Below, piece after piece: positions 8,092 through 18,005 of a stretch of DNA of 63,305 nucleotides. How positions within the stretch are numbered: the stretch's first letter is position 1; every line of letters begins with the position of its first letter. The notes under the pieces were generated by a model, which saw only the letters and a program-made list of their open reading frames with translations, searched no databases and was not told the origin of the DNA. A program made the translations under genes and the position numbers. Source of the DNA: Novosphingobium sediminis (GTDB lineage: Bacteria; Pseudomonadota; Alphaproteobacteria; Sphingomonadales; Sphingomonadaceae); NCBI RefSeq assembly GCF_007991615.1, contig NZ_BJYR01000027.1:1-63305 (forward strand). The letters run 5' to 3'.

Positions 8092-9990
8092 TCACATTGG
8101 TACGCAATTATCGGCGCCAAACCATGCCTCAGCCTGACTGAGGGCCTTGGGCGATGGATTATGAAAATATACGGCAAGTTCCTCCTTGGCCCGTGTGCAA
8201 CAGACGTAGAAGAGCTTCTGCGTGCGAGCGAAAACGCTCGGATTGCCATTGCCTTCAAAAAGATAGTTAAAATTATAGTTGTTCCAGCCCCCTGAATCCA
8301 TCACAACAAGAATCCGGTCGAACTCTCGACCCTTTATCTTGTGCTGTGTCGAGAAGGTGGTTCGTCCTTCGAGATAATCATAAAGATTTTTGAATGAACG
8401 AAATGGAACGTCCTTTACACGATCGTAAAGATAACCCTTTGTTTCGGTGAAATTTCTGTAGCGATCATCATTGACGCACAATCCGGTTTCATGGGCAAAA
8501 CGTATGACCTCCGATGCAGGTGCATCGCCCATCGCACAGATTGCCTCGATGCGCTCCTTCAATCGCGCTTTGTCATCTGAACGAGCGAGCCTGTATTCAG
8601 TGTGGCGAAGAAACTCGTTGTATCGACGCTGCTGGTAAAGGTGAACTACCTTTTGTATCTTAAAGACATGTCTAATAAAATCGCAGCGGTTCGAACCCTT
8701 GCGCGCGATCTCATCCTCGCTCTGTTTTTTGTCATCGACCAGTTGCTCCTTGTCGACATACATGCGCCGAAATTCACGGAAGTTTCGCGCTTCGGCATTC
8801 ATCATGAGATCTGGTCGCTCTTCGATAAAACTTCTCATGCCGGCCGTTGGCGAAACAGCATTTAGGGCAGGCCCCGACTTGCCTTTCTGTAGCAACGCAA
8901 CCGTCTCTCCGAATGTTAGGCCATCATAGTTATTCAGATCGTCAGACTTCTTAATGAAGGCGACGATTCGATCGCGGAAGCTTAGCACTCCATCTCGGTC
9001 GTAGATGGCCATTAGGTCGCCAAATCCGGCCTGAGGTGCGATCAGGTTGTGCGTAAGATTAAGCTCTTTCGTTTCCAAAACATCCGAGAAATCCCAGCCG
9101 AGATGATTTTTGACATCCTGAAGCCGACTGTCGCCACCCATGGTATAGTAGAAGCAAATATGTCCGTCCCTAACGCTTCCCCCGCGCATGTTGGGCGCGG
9201 TGAGATCCTTCGAAGCGTGCTGGACGATTCCATCGGCTCGAAGCTTGTTCGCGAGTTCAAAAACTAGTCGAGGATTGCGTCGGTTCTGCTCCTTCTTGAC
9301 CTCCGCGACCGCACCAGTCGCGACATAGGATTGTATGTCGCCGACCCCATCTTCATAGATCGACTGCATAGCATCGCCGAAAAAGCCGCAGACTCCCTTG
9401 CGTGTGCTTTGCGTGAGATAGTCGAGGAGTATCATGACGACCTGTGGCGCGGTGTCCTGATACTCATCCACAAGAATATATCTGAAGCGATCACGAAGAA
9501 TGTCGCGCAGCTTTGGATAATTTTCAAACATCGCAGCTGCCAACTTTATAATTTCGTCGTGGGAAATGATGCCTTCGCTGAGTAGCATGTACTCTTTGTA
9601 CTGGATATCTTTGTGAGCGAACATATCGGCCGACACCAACGTACTGCCAGGCCTTATCATTGGATCATCCCCGCTCAGCAGCTTGATCAGCGTAACCTTA
9701 AGCTCCGTTTGGTAGGGACGAATTGTTCCCCAAAGAAAATCGTGGATCGTACTCACGAATAGCCGCGCATTTGACACGCGCGATTCAATTTCGTGCACAG
9801 CTGCATTCGTATAGGTAATACATGCGATAAATGCGCTCGGGTCTGTTCGCAGCAGCTCGCCGATCACCTGAACCAGCGAATAAGTCTTTCCGCTACCAGC
9901 GCCTCCACTGAGCAGGAAGTTCTGGTTTTCCGCAATATGGGCAAGGACTGACTCGACAGCCGACTCCAATTTCAGTCCTGTTTGATCCAC
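8092..9990 (-). CDS. UvrD/Rep-like superfamily 1 helicase, GajB-like, 632 aa
   Basis: GTG at 9990 overlaps the last 19 bp of the upstream nuclease gene, a sign of coupled translation. Walker A is GGAGSGKT (29-36) and motif II is DEYQDT (175-180); the GDAMQSIYE motif follows near residue 210. The C-terminal helicase domain keeps HKIKGREFDRILVV and FYVCCTRAKEELAV. Length and order match the UvrD-like partner of class 2 OLD nucleases, i.e. GajB of the Gabija anti-phage system, in which it is thought to sense or act with DNA ends alongside GajA. At 632 aa it is longer than the GajB proteins I remember, so it may be a divergent subtype. Codon use is visibly more A/T-rich than in neighbours. Confidence 0.8.
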   Translation of the reverse strand: MDQTGLKLESAVESVLAHIAENQNFLLSGGAGSGKTYSLVQVIGELLRTDPSAFIACITYTNAAVHEIESRVSNARLFVSTIHDFLWGTIRPYQTELKVTLIKLLSGDDPMIRPGSTLVSADMFAHKDIQYKEYMLLSEGIISHDEIIKLAAAMFENYPKLRDILRDRFRYILVDEYQDTAPQVVMILLDYLTQSTRKGVCGFFGDAMQSIYEDGVGDIQSYVATGAVAEVKKEQNRRNPRLVFELANKLRADGIVQHASKDLTAPNMRGGSVRDGHICFYYTMGGDSRLQDVKNHLGWDFSDVLETKELNLTHNLIAPQAGFGDLMAIYDRDGVLSFRDRIVAFIKKSDDLNNYDGLTFGETVALLQKGKSGPALNAVSPTAGMRSFIEERPDLMMNAEARNFREFRRMYVDKEQLVDDKKQSEDEIARKGSNRCDFIRHVFKIQKVVHLYQQRRYNEFLRHTEYRLARSDDKARLKERIEAICAMGDAPASEVIRFAHETGLCVNDDRYRNFTETKGYLYDRVKDVPFRSFKNLYDYLEGRTTFSTQHKIKGREFDRILVVMDSGGWNNYNFNYLFEGNGNPSVFARTQKLFYVCCTRAKEELAVYFHNPSPKALSQAEAWFGADNCVPM

Positions 9991-12179
9991 GCTAGGCCTT
10001 CCTCGATGTATTTAGGAGTCTTCCAATTGTGGAATTCAATGTCGAACGTTTTCTCTTTCCCTTCAGGATTCTTGATCACCTGTTGGACAGTTTCGCTGTT
10101 TAGAAGAATGTCAATTGCGAGCGCTGGTTTTTTGATAATACCGTTCTTCGCCATTTCGAAGGATGAACCATTTTTATCAAGATAATTCCTCAAATGGCGG
10201 TCGACGAGACTGGGAAAACCGACTCGGTCTTCGTCAACTTTGCTTGCGGCCTGCATGAACGCTCTGTTGATGTGGAAGAATGCGTCCTCGAAGCTACGTG
10301 CGTGATAACTCGTGCCTGCCTCGTCCGCCTCAGCCACCTGGAAAACGCACATCACGCAGCCATCGGGATGTGGACCCCATTTCCCGGTTGCACCGTCTTT
10401 CAGTACGGTTTTCTGCGCGAGTGTGAGCCCGATAAAATAGGCGATTTCGGACCCCTTGCCGTGGTAGAATCGAAGGGCAAAGTTGGAGGTATGTGTGGCG
10501 CCATCGATCGGATGTGCAGAAACAACCTTTTGCGGTTCTTTATCCGACCTCTCGACGACCTCTTCCTTCCCAGAGTCGATATCGGTGACAATCAGTGTCT
10601 TCACACCGATAAAATCGAGAAATATCTCGTAAATATGTGAATGTGCACCGACTTCGATGACCGAGATGTTCTGCGACAACAGGGCGAGAGCCGGGGCCTT
10701 ACCAGAAGCCCAGGCCGCGCAGGCGTCAGCCTGATCCATCTTGCGCATCATGGCCGGCAGAAGGATACGCTCGGTATCCCCCTCAACTAGGATGGCTTTG
10801 TCCGCGAAGAATAGCTGGGAGCGATGGAGGGTAAGATACTGCTTCAGAAAACGATAGTGTCCGGGCTCACCCGAAGAGTCGTAAAGCGCGCGAAGATCTT
10901 TGATGCTTCTAGAGCTGGTCTTGGCGGCGTGCTTTCGAAAATATTTGATATCGTCGAAATCACATTCGGCCACAATGTGGGCTGAATGCGTAGATACGAT
11001 TGTTTGTAGGGGGCGGCTGACACCATCGGCATTGACGATTGTGAGGCCGACAAGTTCCTTAATGTTCTTGATAAACACCGCTTGCATTTGCGGGTGAGTG
11101 TGGGCTTCGGGTTCCTCTATGAACAACAGGTTGATATCTGCCGGGCGCGGGGCCGTAACCCGCTTGAACTCATTAAGAAGAATTTTAATCTCGAAAATCA
11201 TACTGATTAAATTGAGGTAGCCGAGCCCGTTATAGCTTTCGGGCAGTACAGGTAAATCTTCCCCATGCCCGTACATCACGGTCGTATTCTCCTCGAGCAG
11301 GTCCCTATGCCGAAGAGTGGATGTGATCCTAATCTGCGTATCACCCTCCCGGATACCGCCGAACTGCCTCACATCCGCAATTACGTCCTTAAATAAGCCG
11401 GCGTAGATTGCATCGAGTTGCACGTCGGTGTCCCTGAGCGCAGCCTTATAAGTCTCAATTACGTCGCCGTCACCGGAGTCCGCCGACATCGCTTTATAGA
11501 TCTTGGCGGACATCGCCGAAAGGCCTCGATCCGAATCCCGGTTGGACACAGATCGGCGCGCATTGATCCGCTTGAAAGAAATTATGTCATCGACCGCGAT
11601 CTTTTCTTTGATAAGATCGACATAATTCTCCTCTACGACACTGTTTTTTACGTGATCGAACTGAACGCTGCGACGTGCAATATTGAAATAGCGGTGATGC
11701 TCCGCGCGCAGGAAATTTGCAGCCGTCACGGCCTTCTCACCCCTTCTAGCCTTCTGCACAGCGAACTCGCGCCGCATAGCAACCAGATTTTCTTGGGTGA
11801 GATGATAATGGAAGTCGAGAACGATAGTCCGGTTCGCAGGATCGAGATCCATGATGACCTTGTTTCCGACGTTGGCAAGATCATCGTTCGGCTCGTAGTT
11901 GATGAAGAGGCGCAGAGAGATGCCGCAGATATGGGGAGGATCCGCCGCTTCGGCTTCTCCCACCAGAACTTTCGCCAAATAAATTTGGAAATCTAGATTG
12001 AAGTCATCGAATTCGAAGCGGGGCGTGACGCCACCGCCGAGGAAACGTTCCAAGGCAAGCAGTAACGAAGTTTTTCCCGAGTTGTTTTTGCCGACAACAA
12101 CCGAGAGATATTTTTCAAGATCAACTTCGAGGTCGTTCAACGACCGGAAGTTCAAAATCCGAAGCTTTTCTATCCGCAC
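9972..12179 (-). CDS. OLD-family ATP-dependent nuclease (ABC ATPase plus TOPRIM), GajA-like, 735 aa
   Basis: GTG at 12179 starts MRIEKLRILNFRSLNDLEVDL, a standard RecF/OLD opening. Walker A is GKNNSGKT (30-37), a signature-like NGLGYLNLI follows at 317-325, Walker B is LLFIEEPEAH (351-360) and the H-loop is STHSAHI (396-402). The C-terminal TOPRIM domain has VEGDTE (E467) and TDIDSGK (D533, D535), the metal-binding acidic residues of OLD nucleases. With the adjacent UvrD-like helicase this is the class 2 OLD arrangement of Gabija defence, where GajA nicks invading DNA when nucleotides fall. It is larger than typical GajA because of a long middle and C-terminal extension. It lies in an A/T-richer patch, indicating transfer. 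Confidence 0.85.
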   Translation of the reverse strand: MRIEKLRILNFRSLNDLEVDLEKYLSVVVGKNNSGKTSLLLALERFLGGGVTPRFEFDDFNLDFQIYLAKVLVGEAEAADPPHICGISLRLFINYEPNDDLANVGNKVIMDLDPANRTIVLDFHYHLTQENLVAMRREFAVQKARRGEKAVTAANFLRAEHHRYFNIARRSVQFDHVKNSVVEENYVDLIKEKIAVDDIISFKRINARRSVSNRDSDRGLSAMSAKIYKAMSADSGDGDVIETYKAALRDTDVQLDAIYAGLFKDVIADVRQFGGIREGDTQIRITSTLRHRDLLEENTTVMYGHGEDLPVLPESYNGLGYLNLISMIFEIKILLNEFKRVTAPRPADINLLFIEEPEAHTHPQMQAVFIKNIKELVGLTIVNADGVSRPLQTIVSTHSAHIVAECDFDDIKYFRKHAAKTSSRSIKDLRALYDSSGEPGHYRFLKQYLTLHRSQLFFADKAILVEGDTERILLPAMMRKMDQADACAAWASGKAPALALLSQNISVIEVGAHSHIYEIFLDFIGVKTLIVTDIDSGKEEVVERSDKEPQKVVSAHPIDGATHTSNFALRFYHGKGSEIAYFIGLTLAQKTVLKDGATGKWGPHPDGCVMCVFQVAEADEAGTSYHARSFEDAFFHINRAFMQAASKVDEDRVGFPSLVDRHLRNYLDKNGSSFEMAKNGIIKKPALAIDILLNSETVQQVIKNPEGKEKTFDIEFHNWKTPKYIEEGLAWIKQD

Positions 12180-12869
12180 GCCGCCGCCCCGCTAAATCAG
12201 AAGTCGTGTCACCCTAATTTGCGACCTTCAAAATGTGAAGTGGGCTGCGCAAAACATCGTCAAAAATGAACCGGTTGCGGCCCATAGATTGGGCGCGGAG
12301 GGACCTATTCTCGAAAATTTCCGTGCTTGCCGTTCGGTGCCATGATGGCCGACCGTTGGATGCAAGGAGCATCCGCTCGCCAGTCATCTTGGCAAGGTGA
12401 TCGAGGACATGACCAACGAATCGAACTGGATTCTGCGACGCCCGCAATGTCGTGCTAGATGCGAGAAGATTTCCTCGAGTGGCAGCTAAGGGGGGAAGCG
12501 AAAATGCCGAAAATGATCGAATTGGGCGAGCGCATAGCTGTCGCGTCCTGAGACCTGCCACTGTGGGTAACCGCATCGAAGGGAAGCTATCCGAAAGCTC
12601 CGCCCAAGAACCAGCGTTCCGGACTGTCCTATATAGCGGGCTAATCAATCCCGCCGATGCGATGACCCCTTTCAGGCAGTCATCGGTGAAGCTTTGATAA
12701 CCGAGATCAGGGCGCCTAGCGGACTTTCAACATGAGCTTAGCCTGCCCCATATGACCGAACGCGTGTGGGAGCTGCTAACTCCCTCAACCAGTTTTCATT
12801 TGACCGAAGTGCTCCGATCGTCGGAGGAATCGGATTGGCGAGCGTCGAAAATCCCGATACGCCTCACCC
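12180..12869. other. 690-bp gap between divergent Gabija-like and hsdM genes
   Basis: This gap must contain the divergent promoters for the Gabija-like pair (minus) and the hsd operon (plus). A 144-codon minus-strand frame at 12214-12648 is open but has no recognisable family and unconvincing composition, so I do not call it. I see no strong palindrome. The mixed composition suggests a join between two cargo modules. Confidence 0.5.
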
Positions 12870-14321
12870 ATGTTCGAAAACGCTTTCAACAACATCGACC
12901 GGGCCATGCGCAACGACGAGGGTCTCGCGTCTGAGCTCGATTACGCCGAGCAGACCAGCTGGCTCCTGTTCCTGAAATACCTCGACGACTTCGAAGCAGC
13001 GCAGGAAGACGAGGCCGAGCTTGAAGGCCGCGAATACCAGCCGATCCTCGATCCCGAATACCGCTGGGATGTGTGGGCCGCGCCCAAGCGGGATGATGGC
13101 GAGATCGATCATCAAATCGCCATGACCGGGCAGGACCTGATCGACTTCGTCAACGGCGACCTGTTCCCCTACCTGAAAACCTTCAGCGCCGACGCGGACG
13201 ATCCCGATACGATCGAATACAAGATCGGCGAGATCTTCAACGAGATCATCAACCGCTTCCGCTCCGGCTATTCCCTGCGCGAGGTGATCGACATCGTCGA
13301 CACGCTCGATTTCGGCAGCAGCAAGGCCAAGCACGAGCTGTCCGACCTCTACGAGACCCGCATCAAGCGCATGGGCAATGCGGGGCGCAACGGCGGCGAA
13401 TACTACACCCCGCGCCCGCTGATCCGCGCCATGATCAAGGTGGTCGATCCCAAGATCGGCGAGACCATCTATGACGGTGCGGCTGGCTCCGCCGGGTTCT
13501 TGTGCGAAGCGTTTGAATACCTGCGCCGGCCGGACCTGTCCGCTGCCGAGTGGGACATTCTCCAGCGCAAAACCTTCTACGGGCAGGAGAAGAAGTCGCT
13601 CGCCTACGTGCTGGGCGTCATGAACATGATCCTGCACGGGATCGAGGCGCCGCAGATCCGCCACACCAACACGCTCACCGAGAACGTGATGGACATCCAG
13701 CAGGCCGACCGTCACGACATCGTGCTGGCCAACCCGCCGTTCGGCGGGGGGGAGCGCAAGGAGGTGCAGCAGAACTTCCCGATCAAGTCGGGGGAGACCG
13801 CCTACCTCTTCATGCAGCACTTCATCCGCAAGCTGAAGGCGGGCGGGCGCGGGGCGGTGGTGATCAAGAACACCTTCCTCAGCAACACCGATAATGCCAG
13901 CGTCGAACTGCGCAAGGAACTGCTGACTAGCTGCAACCTGCACACCGTGCTCGATTGCCCCGGTGGCACCTTCCAGGGCGCGGGGGTGAAGACGGTGGTG
14001 CTGTTCTTCGAGAAGGGCGCGCCTACCCGGCAGGTATGGTATTACCAGCTCGATCCGGGCCGCTCGATGGGCAAAACCAACGCACTCAACGACGACGACC
14101 TCGCCGAGTTCGTCGCCCTTCAGCCGGACAAGGCGGACAGCGCCAAGAGCTGGTCGGTGAGCGTCGATGATCTCGACAAGGCGACGTGGGATCTGTCGGT
14201 CCGCAATCCCACTGCACCAGAGCAAGCGCCGCTGCGTGCGACCGAGCAGATCATTGCCGATATACTCGCCCGCGACGAGGAGACGCGGCAGATCCTCGAA
14301 GAAATCCGGGGGATGCTGTGA
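12870..14321 (+). CDS. hsdM: type I restriction-modification DNA methyltransferase subunit
   Basis: The 483-residue product has an N-terminal HsdM helical domain (about 5-165, including EQTSWLLFLKYLDDFE), then an adenine methyltransferase domain with the AdoMet-binding motif DGAAGSAGF (202-210) and catalytic NPPF (288-291). It would methylate adenine within the site chosen by HsdS. The stop overlaps hsdS as GTGA, so the subunits are coupled. No good Shine-Dalgarno is visible before ATG 12870, but the N-terminus matches the family at this point. Confidence 0.95.
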   Translation: MFENAFNNIDRAMRNDEGLASELDYAEQTSWLLFLKYLDDFEAAQEDEAELEGREYQPILDPEYRWDVWAAPKRDDGEIDHQIAMTGQDLIDFVNGDLFPYLKTFSADADDPDTIEYKIGEIFNEIINRFRSGYSLREVIDIVDTLDFGSSKAKHELSDLYETRIKRMGNAGRNGGEYYTPRPLIRAMIKVVDPKIGETIYDGAAGSAGFLCEAFEYLRRPDLSAAEWDILQRKTFYGQEKKSLAYVLGVMNMILHGIEAPQIRHTNTLTENVMDIQQADRHDIVLANPPFGGGERKEVQQNFPIKSGETAYLFMQHFIRKLKAGGRGAVVIKNTFLSNTDNASVELRKELLTSCNLHTVLDCPGGTFQGAGVKTVVLFFEKGAPTRQVWYYQLDPGRSMGKTNALNDDDLAEFVALQPDKADSAKSWSVSVDDLDKATWDLSVRNPTAPEQAPLRATEQIIADILARDEETRQILEEIRGML

Positions 14322-15676
14322 GCGCAAGCCCATTTCCCGAAGTCGCATTGAGTGAACTGGCATCGATCAAATACGGCTACACGGAGAGCGCCTCATCTCA
14401 ACCGATTGGACCGAAGTTTCTTCGGATCACCGACATTCAGGATGGCTCGGTCGATTGGGAGAGCGTTCCTTACTGCGCGATCGATGTAGCAGATGCGAAG
14501 AAGCACCAGCTCGAGGACGGCGATATCGTTTTCGCAAGGACAGGCGCGACAACCGGTAAGAGCTTCTTGATCAAGGAACCGCCGAACGCTGTGCCTGCAT
14601 CTTATCTCATAAGGTTGCGACTGACTGGGAAGAAACTCCTACCAGAGTTTCTTTCGTTATTCTTTCAAACCGAAGCCTATTGGCATTCGATCGAGAAAGG
14701 CTCGTCGGGAAGTGCGCAAGGCGGCTTCAACGCGTCCAAGCTTGGTCAGCTAAAGGTTCCCGTACCCCCACTGGAGGAGCAGAAGCGGATTGTAGCGGTG
14801 CTGGGTCAGGCCTTCACCGCCCTTGACCGCGCCCGCGCCTTCGCCGAGGCCAATCTGTCGGATGCGGAGGAAGTCTTTCCAAGCATACTCCGAGCCACTT
14901 TCTCGAACACGTCAGAAAGGTGGCTTTCCCAGCTTCCGCCTGAAAAGCCCGAAACTGGTTTGGTCGGGCGTTCGTCTGGGCGTTCGAAGATCGCCACACA
15001 AACAGGAGGGCGATCTGCAACCACAAGGCCGATTCAGGGCGACTATGGTCTTTGCGTTCTGAAGCCTGAGGTAGCGGCTAGGAAGGGTTGGGCTTGGACG
15101 CCACTAACGGCATTAGCGCGCTTAGAAAGCGGTCACACTCCCAGCAGAAAGCGGTCAGAGTATTGGGGCGGCGAGATCGGCTGGATCGGCATCAAAGATG
15201 CTCGGGACCATCACGGTGGCGTCGTTTATGAAACGCGCGAACAGACAAACCCACTCGGCATCGAGAAATCTAGTGCGCGCGTTTTGCCTGCCGGGACAGT
15301 ATGTTTGTCCAGGACCGCTTCGGTGGGCTATGTCGTAATCATGGGGCGCGATATGGCGACAAGCCAAGACTTCGTAAATTGGATCTGCCGGGCTGCGCTA
15401 AGCCCAAATTTTCTCAAATATCTACTACTTGCACAAGGCGAAGAAATACGACGTTTCGCTAGCGGATCGGTGCACCAGACTATCTATTTCCCGGAGGTGA
15501 AAGGCTTCTATATTTGCCATCCGACGCGCGAAGTGCAGGATGAGATTTGTACGAGTCTCGACCGAGCATGTGCCGAGGCTAAGAAGCTGACCGCGTTCTA
15601 TCAAGAAAAAGTGAAAGACATTGCCGACCTCCGCCAATCCCTCCTTCAGAGAGCTTTCGCCGGGGAGCTGACCTGA
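14318..15676 (+). CDS. hsdS: type I restriction-modification specificity subunit
   Basis: GTG at 14318 overlaps the hsdM stop (GTGA); a longer frame upstream would run deep into hsdM and is rejected. The 452-residue protein has two target-recognition domains (about 5-155 and 265-410), each followed by a long helix that sets the spacing; the first ends VPPLEEQKRIVAVLGQAF and the second ends near DIADLRQSLLQRAFAGELT. Two half-site recognition domains imply a bipartite asymmetric target, which cannot be read from sequence. It bridges two HsdM and two HsdR subunits. Confidence 0.95.
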   Translation: MSASPFPEVALSELASIKYGYTESASSQPIGPKFLRITDIQDGSVDWESVPYCAIDVADAKKHQLEDGDIVFARTGATTGKSFLIKEPPNAVPASYLIRLRLTGKKLLPEFLSLFFQTEAYWHSIEKGSSGSAQGGFNASKLGQLKVPVPPLEEQKRIVAVLGQAFTALDRARAFAEANLSDAEEVFPSILRATFSNTSERWLSQLPPEKPETGLVGRSSGRSKIATQTGGRSATTRPIQGDYGLCVLKPEVAARKGWAWTPLTALARLESGHTPSRKRSEYWGGEIGWIGIKDARDHHGGVVYETREQTNPLGIEKSSARVLPAGTVCLSRTASVGYVVIMGRDMATSQDFVNWICRAALSPNFLKYLLLAQGEEIRRFASGSVHQTIYFPEVKGFYICHPTREVQDEICTSLDRACAEAKKLTAFYQEKVKDIADLRQSLLQRAFAGELT

Positions 15677-15680
15677 GCCG

Positions 15681-18005
15681 ATGCAGGAAACCGAAGCCGA
15701 TACCCGCGCCAACCGCATCGATCCCGCGCTGCGCGCGGCTGGCTGGGGCGTGGTCGAGGGCGCGCATATCCGGCGGGAGGCGATCTGCCCCGGTCGCATC
15801 ATGCCCGGCGGCCAGCGTGGGGCTCCGCTCTCGGCCGACTATGTCTTCGAATACCGCGGCCACAAGCTCGCCACGATGGAGGCCAAGCGCCACGGCAAAG
15901 GGGCAGCCGCGGGCGTCGGTCAGGCCAAGGATTATTCGACTCGGCTGAAAGCCCGTTTCGCCTACGCCTCCGACGGGGCCGAGTGGTATGAAGTCGACAT
16001 GCACACGGGCAAGGAAGGGGCCATCGCCCCGCCTTTCCCAACGCCCGACGAGCTGTGGCAACGCTGCTTTCCGACCGGCAATGCCTGGCGCGAACGCTTC
16101 GGCGCGGTTCCCTTCGAGACCGGCGGCGGCAAGTGGCAGCCGCGCTATTACCAGCACAACGCCATCACCGCTGTACTCGAGGTGATTGCCAAGGATCAGC
16201 AGCGCATTCTGTTGACGCTCGCCACGGGCACGGGCAAGACCTCGATCGCGTTCCAGATCGCGTGGAAGCTGTTCCAGTCACGCTGGAACCTGACCCGCGA
16301 GCCGACCCGCCGCCCGCGCATCCTGTTCCTCGCCGATCGCAACATCCTCGCCGATCAGGCCTATAACGCCTTCAGCGCGTTCCCGCCCGATGCGCTGTGC
16401 CGGATCAGCCCCGAGGAAATCCGCAAGCAGGGCAAGGTGCCCACCAATGCGAGCGTGTTCTTCACGATCTTCCAGACCTTCATGACGGACGGGAAGAGCA
16501 TTGAGGGCGGTCTGACCTTCGAAGGCTACCAGCCGGACTTCTTCGACTTCATCGTGATCGACGAATGCCACCGCGGCGGTGCACGGGATGAGAGCACGTG
16601 GCGCGGGATCCTCGAATACTTTGCGCCCGCCGTGCAGCTGGGCCTCACCGCCACGCCCAAGCGGGACGTGAACGCCGATACCTACCGCTATTTCGGCGAC
16701 CCGGTTTACACCTATGCGCTGAAGGAGGGGATCGGCGACGGCTTCCTCACCCCGTTCAAGGTGCGTCAGATGGCGAGCACGATCGACACCTACACCTTCA
16801 GCGACGAGGACGAGGTGGTGAGCGGGGAGATCGACCCCGACAAGGAATACACCGAGGCCGATTTCAACACGAAGCTGATCATCGACGAGCGCGAGATGAG
16901 CCGCGTGTGCGAGTTCATGGATCAGATCGATCAGCGCCAGAAGACGCTGGTTTTCTGCGCAACGCAGGACCACGCGGCCCGGGTGCGCAACTTCATCAAC
17001 CAGGTGAAGACCAACCCCGACCCGCACTACTGCGAGCGGGTGACGGCGGACGATGGCAAGCTGGGCGAGCTGCACCTGCGCGAGTTCCAGGACAACGAGA
17101 AGACGCTGCCGACGATCCTTACCACGTCGCAGAAACTGTCGACTGGGGTCGACGCGCGCAACGTCCGCAACATCGTGCTGCTGCGTCCGGTGAAGTCGAT
17201 GATCGAGTTCAAGCAGATCATCGGCCGGGGCACCCGGACCTTCGACGGGAAGGACTTCTTCACGATCTACGACTTCGTGAAGGCGTATGAGCACTTCAAG
17301 GATCCGGCGTGGGATGGTGAGCCGGAGGAGCCGGTCGAAGGGTCGACCGGCCCGCGACCGCCGATGCCGCCTGAGCCGCCGATCATTGATGATAACCCAG
17401 GCGATCCGCCCCCGCCGGTAGAGCGCGTGGTGGTGAAGCTTGCCGATGGCAAGGAACGCAAGATCCGGTATGTCGCCGAGACGACCTATTGGTTCAACGG
17501 TCGGCAGATCACGGCGAAGGAGTTCATGGAACAGCTGTTCGGCGATCTCGGCACCATGGTCGCCAGCGTAGATGAGCTCCGCGCGATCTGGACCGATCCC
17601 GATTGGCGCACGGCCTTCATCCAGCGGCTCGAAGAGATGGGCTACGACCGCGACCGCATGGACGACATGCGCCGCCTTATCGACGCTCCCAAGAGCGACA
17701 TCTTCGACGTGCTGGCCTACGTGCGCTTTACGCTCGATCCGCTGTCGCGCTCCCAGCGGGTCGAGGGCGCCAAGGCGACCGGGCTTGGCGGCTACGAGGC
17801 CGAGATGCGGGAGTTCCTGAACTACATCCTTCAGGCCTACGAGCTGCAAGGTATCGACGAACTCGCCCCGCACCGTATCAGCGATTTTCTCCAGATACGG
17901 TATGGCGGGACCAACGATGCCAAGCGGGTGCTAGGCTCAATCCCGGAGATCCGAAGCGCGTTCATCGATATTCAGAAGCATTTGTTCGAGCTTAGGGATC
18001 GTTGA
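15681..18005 (+). CDS. hsdR: type I restriction endonuclease subunit
   Basis: ATG at 15681 lies 4 bp after hsdS. The N-terminal PD-(D/E)XK nuclease has D53 and E67-A-K69. The superfamily 2 motor follows: ATGTGKTS (181-188), DECH (294-297), TATPKRD, and a C-terminal helicase lobe with a QIIGRGTRTFDG motif. A proline-rich linker (PRPPMPPEPPIIDD) precedes the C-terminal domain that binds the methyltransferase. It should pump and cut unmodified DNA. At 774 residues it is the shorter EcoEI-like form. All three hsd genes look intact, so the system is probably active. Confidence 0.95.
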   Translation: MQETEADTRANRIDPALRAAGWGVVEGAHIRREAICPGRIMPGGQRGAPLSADYVFEYRGHKLATMEAKRHGKGAAAGVGQAKDYSTRLKARFAYASDGAEWYEVDMHTGKEGAIAPPFPTPDELWQRCFPTGNAWRERFGAVPFETGGGKWQPRYYQHNAITAVLEVIAKDQQRILLTLATGTGKTSIAFQIAWKLFQSRWNLTREPTRRPRILFLADRNILADQAYNAFSAFPPDALCRISPEEIRKQGKVPTNASVFFTIFQTFMTDGKSIEGGLTFEGYQPDFFDFIVIDECHRGGARDESTWRGILEYFAPAVQLGLTATPKRDVNADTYRYFGDPVYTYALKEGIGDGFLTPFKVRQMASTIDTYTFSDEDEVVSGEIDPDKEYTEADFNTKLIIDEREMSRVCEFMDQIDQRQKTLVFCATQDHAARVRNFINQVKTNPDPHYCERVTADDGKLGELHLREFQDNEKTLPTILTTSQKLSTGVDARNVRNIVLLRPVKSMIEFKQIIGRGTRTFDGKDFFTIYDFVKAYEHFKDPAWDGEPEEPVEGSTGPRPPMPPEPPIIDDNPGDPPPPVERVVVKLADGKERKIRYVAETTYWFNGRQITAKEFMEQLFGDLGTMVASVDELRAIWTDPDWRTAFIQRLEEMGYDRDRMDDMRRLIDAPKSDIFDVLAYVRFTLDPLSRSQRVEGAKATGLGGYEAEMREFLNYILQAYELQGIDELAPHRISDFLQIRYGGTNDAKRVLGSIPEIRSAFIDIQKHLFELRDR

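Noticed and set aside
12214..12648. Possible 144-aa minus-strand gene between Gabija-like and hsd genes
   Set aside because: No family, no ribosome site and unusual composition; the region is more likely promoter and junction sequence.
12864..14363. Long minus-strand open frame (499 codons) opposite hsdM
   Set aside because: It mirrors hsdM almost exactly, has no recognisable domain and a His/Val/Leu-rich composition typical of the antisense of a GC-rich gene.
16278..17873. Minus-strand open frame (531 codons) opposite hsdR
   Set aside because: Antisense shadow of hsdR; no domain pattern and no ribosome site.
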